From contig LJUA01000106.1 in NCBI GenBank assembly GCA_001303545.1, forward strand, positions 1 through 6,929: a stretch of 6,929 nucleotides of DNA. The letters run 5' to 3'. Positions 1-4,917 of this stretch are shown here, one piece after another; position 1 is the first letter of the stretch, and every line of letters begins with the position of its first letter. Source of the DNA: Dehalococcoidia bacterium SM23_28_2. Its GTDB lineage: Bacteria > Chloroflexota > Dehalococcoidia > SM23-28-2. Both the position numbers and the translations under genes were made by a program. Below the pieces are notes generated by a model, which saw only the letters and a list, made by a program, of their open reading frames with translations, was not told the DNA's origin and searched no databases.

Positions 1-246
1 CGGGCCCCTGACAAGGACAGGAGGCTCCAGGTCCTGTAGAATGGTTTCACGTTCGCCCGACAAGGACCGGCGGTTTCACGGCGAAATGGCCACTGCAGGT
101 CGGAGCATGTCGAGGCCGAGGCGGCCGCTCTCATTCGCGATCTCGACCACGGCGGCGACTACGTACCGTCGAGCTGCAACAGCATCACCTGTTACGTGCC
201 GGTCGAGAACGCGCTGGCGATGGGCCGGGTCGGCGCAGAGCAATAG
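1..246 (+). pseudogene. Decayed C-terminal end of a uroporphyrinogen-decarboxylase (URO-D) family gene
   Basis: No single frame is open across this stretch, but two frames together read like the end of a URO-D-family protein (URO-D, or the MtaA/CmuA-type corrinoid methyltransferase relatives). Frame 2, about 53-103, gives SPDKDRRFHGEMATAG, like the late 'DxxFHGxxxT' strand of the family. Frame 1, about 109-246, gives EHVEAEAAALIRDL, then GGDYVPSSCNSI, then VPVENALAM, and stops at TAG 244-246. This matches the family ending of a GGGY strand, an SSxNxI loop and VPxENxxAM. The join near 100-110 lacks a few residues and shifts frame. Frame 1 also has a stop at 37-39. A near-repeat, GACAAGGAC(A/C)GG(A/C)GG, occurs at 10-24 and 59-73, 49 bp apart, and would also shift frame. 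The family match is from memory of conserved motifs. A sequencing error instead of true decay is possible, and the gene's start lies outside the window. Confidence 0.5.
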
Positions 247-272
247 GCGAGCGGCGTTAACCAACGGAAAGG

Positions 273-1229
273 ATGAGCATCGAAATGATCTGGGCGAACT
301 TGCTGCATCTCAGCACCAACATGTGGGTTGATTACGAGCGGCCGCGGGGCGCAGAGGACCGGTCCTACTACGACCCCACCCTCCGGTTCGACAGCGATCC
401 CTGGAAGGAGGTGACCAAGCGCATGGCCGAGGCCGGCCTGAACATGGTCGTGGTCGACCTGGGCGATGGGGTGAAGTACGAGAGCCACCCGGAGATCGCG
501 GTGAAGGGCGCGTGGACGCCGAAGCGGCTGCGCCGGGAGCTAGTCCGGCTGCGCAAGCTCGGGCTGGAGCCGATCCCGAAGCTCAACTTCTCCGCCTGCC
601 ACGACGCCTGGCTCGGACCCTACTCGCGCATGGTCTCTACCGACCCCTATTACGCGGTGTGCAAGGACCTCATCCGCGAGGTCGCCGCCCTCTTCGACCG
701 GCCGCGCTTCTTCCATCTCGGCATGGACGAGGAGACACCGCTGCACCAGCGCCGCCATCACTACATGGTCGTGCGCCAGGGCGATCTCTGGTGGCACGAC
801 TTGCTCTTCCTCGCGGAGGAGGTCAAGGCGGCGGGGGTGCGGCCGTGGATCTGGTCGGACTACGTGTGGCACCATGCCGACGAGTTCTTCGCCCGCATGC
901 CCAAGTACGTGCTCCAGAGCAACTGGTACTACAACCGCTCGTTTAGTAAGAAGATCAGGTACGTGCAGGCCTACCTGGAGCTGGAGAAGCAAAGCTACGA
1001 TCAGATCCCCACGGGCAGCAACCTGGCGGGCTACGACTGGGCATCTCCCAACAGCTTCGAGCGGACCGTCCCCTGGTGCGCCAGGCATATCTCTCCGAAG
1101 CGCCTGTTCGGCTTCCTGCAAACCACCTGGCGGCCGACGACCGCGCGCTATCGGCGGGAGCATCTGGATGCGATTGAGCGCGTGGCCAGGGCGAAAGCAA
1201 AGCTGGAGCCGAGGCCTCGCCGGACATAG
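273..1229 (+). CDS. GH20-like TIM-barrel protein, putative cytosolic glycoside hydrolase
   Basis: This is an intact 318-residue protein with no signal peptide or membrane segment, so it is probably cytoplasmic. Residues 148-153 read HLGMDE, close to the H-x-G-G-D-E signature of GH20 beta-hexosaminidases, in which the Asp-Glu pair serves substrate-assisted catalysis. D152 and E153 are the candidate pair. The layout fits a (beta/alpha)8 barrel: strands near 56-64 (LNMVVVDLGDG), 98-105 (LEPIPKLNF), 145-150 (RFFHLG), 189-195 (VRPWIWSD) and 212-218 (YVLQSNW). Many Trp, Tyr and His residues at strand ends suit a sugar-binding pocket. At about 318 residues it is shorter than classical GH20 enzymes and lacks their N-terminal domain. 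Substrate and activity are unknown. The first ATG (273) has AAGG directly against it, so Met5 (ATG 285), with that AAGGA about 11 nt upstream, may be the real start. The upstream neighbour looks like a dead gene, and the protein has no evident link to the rex operon. Confidence 0.72.
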   Translation: MSIEMIWANLLHLSTNMWVDYERPRGAEDRSYYDPTLRFDSDPWKEVTKRMAEAGLNMVVVDLGDGVKYESHPEIAVKGAWTPKRLRRELVRLRKLGLEPIPKLNFSACHDAWLGPYSRMVSTDPYYAVCKDLIREVAALFDRPRFFHLGMDEETPLHQRRHHYMVVRQGDLWWHDLLFLAEEVKAAGVRPWIWSDYVWHHADEFFARMPKYVLQSNWYYNRSFSKKIRYVQAYLELEKQSYDQIPTGSNLAGYDWASPNSFERTVPWCARHISPKRLFGFLQTTWRPTTARYRREHLDAIERVARAKAKLEPRPRRT

Positions 1230-1842
1230 TAAGCAGGCAGGAAGAAGACATACGATCCAGTGCTCAGACGAAGCCTGTGCTCCCATGTGCCGCGGTCATT
1301 CCTGTCCTACGTAGAAACTCTATCCGGGCGTCCTGGCGGCTCTCAGGGGTGTCCCATGTCCGTTTAACAAGAGCACATCATCCCGATCCCAGTATCAAGC
1401 GGACCTTCCTCTCGGTCGCCTTCCGACACGGACGCAATCCGGGGAAGGTCGCCGCCGCCCGCCGTCTGCTTGATCTCAGCTATCATCTCCTCAAGAAGGA
1501 GGTAGACTACCAGGCGCCTCGCGCCCGTACTGCATCTGCAAGATGAATTCGGAGGCACTCTCCAGTAGCTGTCCTGGCCGACGTCAGCGCCCCTTCTGGA
1601 CCTGAGAGGCCTCCGGATCCGACGATAGCATGCGCGAAGTCAGCGCCGATAGAGACGTGTCTGAATAGACCAATCACCAGGGGTCTGGCCGTTGCCAATG
1701 CTTGCAGGGGGTCTTGACCGCCAGTCTTCTAGAGACAGCACGGGGTCAACTCCCGACGCCGACTGACACTGGCAGGCTTTCCAGTCGCTTGTTTCCTACC
1801 TGTTCATCGATGCTAACTCAAGATGTGCTTGTACTCCGGCCC
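1230..1842. other. Gene-poor spacer between the GH20-like gene and the rex promoter
   Basis: About 610 bases carry no convincing intact gene on either strand. Short open frames here (for example 1277-1546 and 1702-1950 on +, 1507-1698 on -) lack recognisable start signals or full-length family matches. The only coding-like stretch is the transposase-like tail near 1397-1546, listed separately. I saw no clear rho-independent terminator behind the GH20-like gene. The best hairpin, ACTGG/CCAGT at 1768-1785, has a 5-bp stem and no T-run. No tRNA-like or CRISPR-like structure was noticed. Confidence 0.6.
1397..1546 (+). pseudogene. Possible remnant of an IS110/IS116/IS902-family transposase C-terminus
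   Basis: Translation from 1397 gives KRTFLSVAFRHGRN, then GKVAAARRLLDLSYHLLKK, EVDYQ, and a stop at 1544-1546. The pattern of basic residues and GK, a V-A-x-A-R-x-LL helix, YxLLK and a D/PY ending resembles the last helix of IS110-type (COG3547) transposases. In those proteins it closes the C-terminal Transposase_20 region. Nothing of the rest of a transposase is visible upstream: the same frame before 1390 reads as low-complexity basic sequence. If correct, this is a scar of an insertion later deleted, which would explain the gene-poor spacer. The match covers only about 50 residues, so chance similarity is a real alternative. Confidence 0.33.
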
Positions 1843-1871
1843 TTGACAGGCGACCGATCAGGGTGTACCGT
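1843..1871 (+). promoter_or_regulatory. Sigma-70-type promoter of the rex-mrp operon
   Basis: A perfect -35 hexamer TTGACA (1843-1848) is followed after exactly 17 bp by TACCGT (1866-1871), which keeps the T1, A2 and T6 positions of the -10 consensus. Transcription would start near 1878-1879, about 26 bp before the rex ATG at 1905. It is the best promoter-like element I noticed in the window, and it sits directly ahead of an apparent eight-gene transcription unit. The call rests on pattern and position only. Confidence 0.6.
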
Positions 1872-1888
1872 TGTGGAGAGCCTTGAGA

Positions 1889-1906
1889 ATGTGAGCACAA
1901 TCACAT
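1889..1906 (+). promoter_or_regulatory. Putative Rex operator (Rex box) overlapping the rex start codon
   Basis: ATGTGA-GCACAA-TCACAT is an 18-bp inverted repeat with perfect 6-bp arms. Known Rex operators are 18-bp palindromes of the form TTGTGA-N6-TCACAA, so the TGTGA-N6-TCACA core and spacing match and only the outermost base of each arm differs. It lies about 10-28 bp downstream of the predicted transcription start and covers the first two bases of the rex ATG. Rex bound here could block promoter clearance or early elongation, giving autoregulation and redox control of the operon. The same core is the CRP-site consensus, so a CRP/FNR-family protein is an alternative binder. The adjacent rex gene favours Rex. 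Confidence 0.62.
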
Positions 1907-2522
1907 GGTGCAAAGGCGCATACCGACGGAGACAGTCGGGCGGCTTCTAACCTATCTCCGCGTGCTGCTATGCCTTGCGGAGCAGGGGGTGGACACGGTT
2001 TCATCTCGCGACCTTGGCAATTCCTGCGACGTGAACCCGTGCGTGATTCGGAAGGATCTGTCCTACTTCGGCGGATTCGGCAAGCGGGGTGTCGGATACG
2101 ACGTAAGGGGCCTGATCGGCGAGATCCGGGCGATCCTGAACCTGAATAGGGTGATGAAGGCCGCGCTCGTGGGGGTGGGCAATGTTGGGAGGGCTCTGCT
2201 GGCCAACCCGCAGTTTGAAGGTGAAGGATTCAAGATTGCCGTCGCCTTCGATAGGGATCCAGACAAGATAGGCCGGGAGGTCAACGACGTCGTGGTCGAG
2301 GATGTCGCCATGCTGGAACGACGCATCCGGGAGGAGGGAATAAGGCTCGCCATTGTCGCAGTGGGTGTCTCCGAGGCCCCGGAGATTGCCCGTAGGCTTG
2401 CGGATGCCGGGGTGAAGGGAATCCTGTCCTTTGCCCCCTGTCCGTTGAATATGCCTGAGGGTGTGAAGGTGACCTGCGTAGACCTCCCCACGGAAATGGC
2501 GCGACTCGTCTATTACCTCTAG
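1905..2522 (+). CDS. rex: Redox-sensing transcriptional repressor Rex
   Basis: Rex is a cytosolic homodimeric repressor that binds DNA when NAD+ is abundant and releases it when NADH rises. This 205-residue protein has the full family layout and length. An N-terminal winged helix covers residues 1-80, with IPTETVGRLLTYLRVL (6-21) and the recognition region IRKDLSYFGGFGKRGVGYDV (48-67). The Rossmann domain starts at about 85 with GVGNVG at 90-95, and D116 in AFDRDP ends the second strand, where the nucleotide ribose is bound. The C-terminus has FAPCPLNMPEGV (176-187) and the swapped-helix ending EMARLVYYL (197-205). ATG 1905 gives the usual N-terminus; GTG 1908 is the only close alternative. 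No good ribosome-binding site precedes it: GGAG at 1875-1878 is too far away and a palindrome occupies the usual place. Its stop is 15 bp before mrpE, so it probably heads that operon. The recognition region has Cys41, Cys46 and Val47 at positions where these residues are uncommon. Confidence 0.95.
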   Translation: MVQRRIPTETVGRLLTYLRVLLCLAEQGVDTVSSRDLGNSCDVNPCVIRKDLSYFGGFGKRGVGYDVRGLIGEIRAILNLNRVMKAALVGVGNVGRALLANPQFEGEGFKIAVAFDRDPDKIGREVNDVVVEDVAMLERRIREEGIRLAIVAVGVSEAPEIARRLADAGVKGILSFAPCPLNMPEGVKVTCVDLPTEMARLVYYL

Positions 2523-2537
2523 GGAGCTGCGAGGGGA

Positions 2538-3059
2538 ATGCAGCAGGGAAGTTTGCCGCTTCGGACGAGGGTGAGAAGCACCGCATATCTGTTTGTGATC
2601 TGCCTGCTGGTCTGGCTTGGGCTTACCTCAAGCCTGCAGCCCCAGGAGGTGTTGGTAGGGGTCGGGATATCCGTGGTGCTTCCTCTGTGGCTCGGCCCGC
2701 ATTACTCCCAGCTCGGTCTGCCGGCTTTGGGGCTCAAGAGGCTGCTTTTCTTCTTCATATACCTCCTCGTGCTCGGCTTCGAGGTCGTGACCGCGAACCT
2801 CGACGTCGCCTACCGCGTGCTACATCCAGCGATGCCCATACGTCCGGGCGTAGTGGTAATACGTACCCACCTCACATCCGACATCGCCAGGATGGTCCTA
2901 GCCAACTCCATCACGCTTACCCCGGGGACATTCACGCTGGACGTCGTCGGCGATCGCCTGCTGATCCACTGGATCAACGTGCGGACGGAAGACTTGGCGG
3001 AGGCGTCGCGCCTGATCGGGGAGAGGTTCGAGAGATACCTGAGGGTGATCTTCGAGTGA
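2538..3059 (+). CDS. mrpE: Na+/H+ antiporter subunit E (MrpE/MnhE; MbhA-like)
   Basis: This small membrane subunit of multisubunit Mrp antiporters corresponds to MbhA of the Pyrococcus membrane-bound hydrogenase. The 173 residues show two or three hydrophobic helices near 15-31, 38-53 and 69-88. A cytoplasmic C-terminal domain follows with the family signature LANSITLTPGT (121-131), then TFTLDVVGDRLLIHWINV. It is somewhat longer than the usual ~160 residues because of a short polar N-terminus. ATG 2538 is chosen because it follows rex by 15 bp and has GAGGGG at 2531-2536, close to the ATG, plus GGGAG at 2522-2526, 11 nt away. TTG 2553 or GTG 2571 would trim the polar leader. Its exact role in Mrp complexes is unsettled; it is thought to support assembly and activity. 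The stop codon overlaps the mrpF start by 4 bp. Confidence 0.92.
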   Translation: MQQGSLPLRTRVRSTAYLFVICLLVWLGLTSSLQPQEVLVGVGISVVLPLWLGPHYSQLGLPALGLKRLLFFFIYLLVLGFEVVTANLDVAYRVLHPAMPIRPGVVVIRTHLTSDIARMVLANSITLTPGTFTLDVVGDRLLIHWINVRTEDLAEASRLIGERFERYLRVIFE

Positions 3060-3316
3060 ATTCGTTCGTACTGGTAGTGCTGGCCGTCATCGCTGTCGCC
3101 GTCCTGCTGTGCTTGGCGCGAATGCTGCGCGGGCCCACGACGCCGGACCGCGCCGTGGCGGTCGATACCACCGCCACGGTGACCACGGCGCTGCTGGTCT
3201 TCCTGGCATTCGTCTTCGAGCGGTACATCTACCTCGACGTGGCTCTGGTCTACGCCGTGTTGACGTTCATCGGGTCGGTGGCGATCGCTAGATACTTGGA
3301 GGGGGGAATCCAGTGA
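3056..3316 (+). CDS. mrpF: Na+/H+ antiporter subunit F (MrpF/MnhF; MbhB-like)
   Basis: This 86-residue membrane protein has three predicted helices at about 3-22, 36-54 and 59-78. RGPTTPDRAVAVD (25-37) is the hallmark cytoplasmic loop of MrpF, and YLDVALVYAVLTFIGSVAIA (59-78) is its typical third helix. The family is normally about 85-95 residues. GTG 3056 is chosen because it gives the canonical N-terminus, overlaps the mrpE stop as GTGA, and has GAGG at 3041-3044, 11 nt upstream. The same frame stays open upstream through mrpE, but those codons are out-of-frame mrpE sequence, not an extension. MrpF is needed for complex assembly and has been linked to the ion route in Mrp structures. It is the second subunit of the membrane arm in the E-F-G-B-C-D order. 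Confidence 0.92.
   Translation: MNSFVLVVLAVIAVAVLLCLARMLRGPTTPDRAVAVDTTATVTTALLVFLAFVFERYIYLDVALVYAVLTFIGSVAIARYLEGGIQ
3298..3306 (+). promoter_or_regulatory. Strong ribosome-binding site for the mrpG-mbhD gene
   Basis: GGAGGGGGG lies 6 nt before GTG 3313 and supports that start over any later codon. It is the clearest Shine-Dalgarno sequence in the operon. It sits inside the last codons of mrpF, so mrpG initiation does not depend wholly on coupling. Confidence 0.6.
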
Positions 3317-3861
3317 GCACCTTCGGCGCGGTGGTCACGGCGATCGGCGCTGTCTTCCTGTTCCTGGGAAGCCTGGGCGTCTTCAGATTCCCCGATGTCT
3401 ACAATCGGCTACAGGCCGGAACCAAGTGCACCACGCTGGGGGCCTTCCTGACCGTGATCGGCGTGGGGATTATGGAACCGGAGTGGTTCCCGAAAGCGCT
3501 TCTGATAGCCCTCTTCATCCTTCTCACGAACCCGGTCTCCAGCCACGCCCTTGGCAGAGCCGGGAAGAAGAGCGGAGTGCCGATGTGGCGGGGCAGCGTG
3601 GTCGATAGGAGCGCGGACTTCAAGGCTTTCCTGTTGGCAATCATGCTGGTGGCTGCGATCTGCGTCACCATCTTCAAGGATCTGATGAATGCCGTCATCG
3701 CCTCGGCCCTGGTGAGTCTGGTGGCCTCCATCGTCTTCTACTTTCTCCAGGCTCCCGACGTGGCGATGGCCGAGGCTTCGATCGGGGCCGGGCTGACGAC
3801 CGGCATCTTCATCTTTGCCATACGAAGGACAGTGAGGCAGGAGGATGAGGAGAGCTCTTAG
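3313..3861 (+). CDS. mrpG: MrpG (MnhG/MbhC) fused to an MbhD-like DUF4040 domain
   Basis: The 182 residues cover two normally separate units. Residues 1-95 are MrpG/MbhC, with hydrophobic helices near 5-24, 40-54 and 60-72, the signature FPDVYNRLQAGTKCTTLG (26-43), and NPVSSHALGRAG (73-84). Residues 104-171 match the DUF4040/MbhD unit, which in Bacillus-type Mrp is part of the C-terminal region of MrpA. The signature here is LQAPDVAMAEASIGAG (145-160), close to the family GAPDVAMTEAxxGAG. An acidic tail, QEDEESS, ends the protein. The short linker at 85-103 contains no stop, so the fusion is real in this sequence. GTG 3313 overlaps the mrpF stop and has a strong ribosome-binding site. The end overlaps the next gene by 17 bp. 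The D-type domain is a core part of the lateral ion path in Mbh/Mrp structures. Gene naming follows the N-terminal domain. Confidence 0.88.
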   Translation: MSTFGAVVTAIGAVFLFLGSLGVFRFPDVYNRLQAGTKCTTLGAFLTVIGVGIMEPEWFPKALLIALFILLTNPVSSHALGRAGKKSGVPMWRGSVVDRSADFKAFLLAIMLVAAICVTIFKDLMNAVIASALVSLVASIVFYFLQAPDVAMAEASIGAGLTTGIFIFAIRRTVRQEDEESS

Positions 3862-4558
3862 CCTGATAGTGCTTCTCGTCTTGGCGGTGGGACTGGCCTC
3901 TGCGCTGCGGGGCCCTTCCGTCGGGGCAGAAGCACGGCGGGCCAGCCTCATTGACGACGACGAGGTCAACTTCGGCAGGCGCTACAACAGCCGGGCGGTT
4001 GAGGAGACCGGCGCCTCCAATGTCGTCGCGTCGGTGCTGGTCACCTACCGGGGTCTCGACACCCTGGGAGAGGTGACCGTGCTGTTCGTCGCCGCCACCG
4101 GGTTGGCGGCCCTGCTCCATACCGGCAGAAGACGAAGATCGGAAAGAGAAGCGACGCCAGCGAGCCTGATCGTGTTCACAGGCTGCCGCTTCTTGTTTCC
4201 ACTCATCCTGCTCTTCGGCGCCTACATCTTCGCCCACGGCCACCTGACACCCGGAGGAGGCTTCCAGGGCGGGGCCATCATAGCCTCGGGATTCCTGCTC
4301 ATCTATCTGGGATGCCGCGGAAGGCAGCCCGAGAGCAAGCGCCTTAGCGCGGTGGAGTCACTCGCGGGACTGGCCTTCGTGCTCATAGGTCTGATCGGCC
4401 TGGCGGTCGGCGGGTCCTTCTTGCTCAATTTCCTGCCTGAGGGATCGCCCTATGCCCTGCTCAGCGCGGGGATCATACCTGTTGTGTACGTATTCATCGG
4501 CTTCAAGGTCGGCTCCGAGTTGGGTGGGATCGTCGGCGACCTCAGCGGAGCAAGATGA
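3845..4558 (+). CDS. mrpB: MbhE-like domain (MrpA C-terminal part) fused to MrpB/MnhB
   Basis: This 237-residue membrane protein has two units. Residues 1-92 form an MbhE-like unit: an N-terminal hydrophobic helix (4-20), a polar segment, then ASNVVASVLVTYRGLDTLGE (57-76) and a helix to about 91. In Bacillus-type Mrp this motif (NVxxVxLVxxRxxDTLGE) belongs to the far C-terminus of MrpA. Residues 105-237 are MrpB/MbhF with four helices. Its signature is HLTPGGGFQGGA (133-144), and the ending GFKVGSELGGIVGDL is typical. A basic linker, RRRRSERE, joins the units. ATG 3845 overlaps the previous gene by 17 bp; GAGG at 3834-3837 gives 7-nt spacing, while AGGAGG directly against the ATG is too close to serve. 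A stop at 3833-3835 in this frame rules out a longer N-terminus. The gene ends in an ATGA overlap with mrpC. Confidence 0.88.
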   Translation: MRRALSLIVLLVLAVGLASALRGPSVGAEARRASLIDDDEVNFGRRYNSRAVEETGASNVVASVLVTYRGLDTLGEVTVLFVAATGLAALLHTGRRRRSEREATPASLIVFTGCRFLFPLILLFGAYIFAHGHLTPGGGFQGGAIIASGFLLIYLGCRGRQPESKRLSAVESLAGLAFVLIGLIGLAVGGSFLLNFLPEGSPYALLSAGIIPVVYVFIGFKVGSELGGIVGDLSGAR

Positions 4559-4917
4559 TGAGTTTCTTGGCCGGCTACGTCCAGTACATCGGCTCTTTCG
4601 GCCTCGTGCTGATCGGTCTCTACATTGTCTTGGTGAAGACCAATCTCATCAAGGTCATCCTGGGGATCAACCTCATAGATACCGGAGTGAACCTTTTCCT
4701 CGTGTCTGTAGGTTACATTCGCATGGGCACGGCACCCATCTTCTCTCAGGCCGAGGCCGCGGGAAGGGAAATGGTGGACCCCGTCCCCCAGGCCCTCGTG
4801 CTCACGGCGATCGTGATCGGGGTATCGGTTGTGGCGCTGGCCCTCTCGGTGGCCATTCGGCTGTACGAGCACTACGGTACTCTGAACCTCTGCAAGATCA
4901 GGGAGCTGAAGTGGTGA
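4555..4917 (+). CDS. mrpC: Na+/H+ antiporter subunit C (MrpC/MnhC; NuoK/MbhG-like)
   Basis: This 120-residue NuoK homologue has three predicted helices at about 10-27, 34-53 and 79-102. Residues 30-47 (NLIKVILGINLIDTGVNL) and 74-89 (VDPVPQALVLTAIVIG) are the signatures of MrpC/MbhG. In respiratory complex I, NuoK sits between the antiporter-like subunits and the quinone-proximal part. Here it should hold the same place beside MrpD. Length matches the family (110-125). The start is within ATGATG (4555-4560) and overlaps the mrpB stop as ATGA; either ATG gives an essentially identical protein. The stop overlaps mrpD by 4 bp as GTGA. Confidence 0.95.
   Translation: MMSFLAGYVQYIGSFGLVLIGLYIVLVKTNLIKVILGINLIDTGVNLFLVSVGYIRMGTAPIFSQAEAAGREMVDPVPQALVLTAIVIGVSVVALALSVAIRLYEHYGTLNLCKIRELKW

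Noticed and set aside
540..1286. Long open frame on the minus strand (248 codons) opposite the GH20-like gene
   Set aside because: It mirrors the high-GC codon pattern of the + strand gene, has no recognisable domain, and the + strand protein has clear conserved motifs.
1768..1785. Hairpin ACTGG/CCAGT considered as a terminator
   Set aside because: It has only a 5-bp stem with an 8-nt loop and no following T-run. It is indistinguishable from chance.
1889..1906. Reading the palindrome as a CRP site
   Set aside because: The TGTGA-N6-TCACA core fits CRP too, but it lies downstream of the predicted start, unlike activator sites, and directly abuts a rex gene. Kept only as an alternative.
1702..1950. 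Small + strand open frame of 82 codons running across the rex promoter and into rex
   Set aside because: It has no ribosome-binding site or family resemblance and overlaps the promoter, the palindrome and the start of rex.
2687..3055. Apparent 123-residue N-terminal extension of mrpF
   Set aside because: It is out-of-frame mrpE sequence, basic and low in hydrophobicity. MrpF is normally under 100 residues and begins at GTG 3056.
4452..4913. Apparent 154-residue N-terminal extension of mrpD
   Set aside because: These codons run out of frame through the end of mrpB and all of mrpC, both well supported. MrpD homologues start at about 4914.
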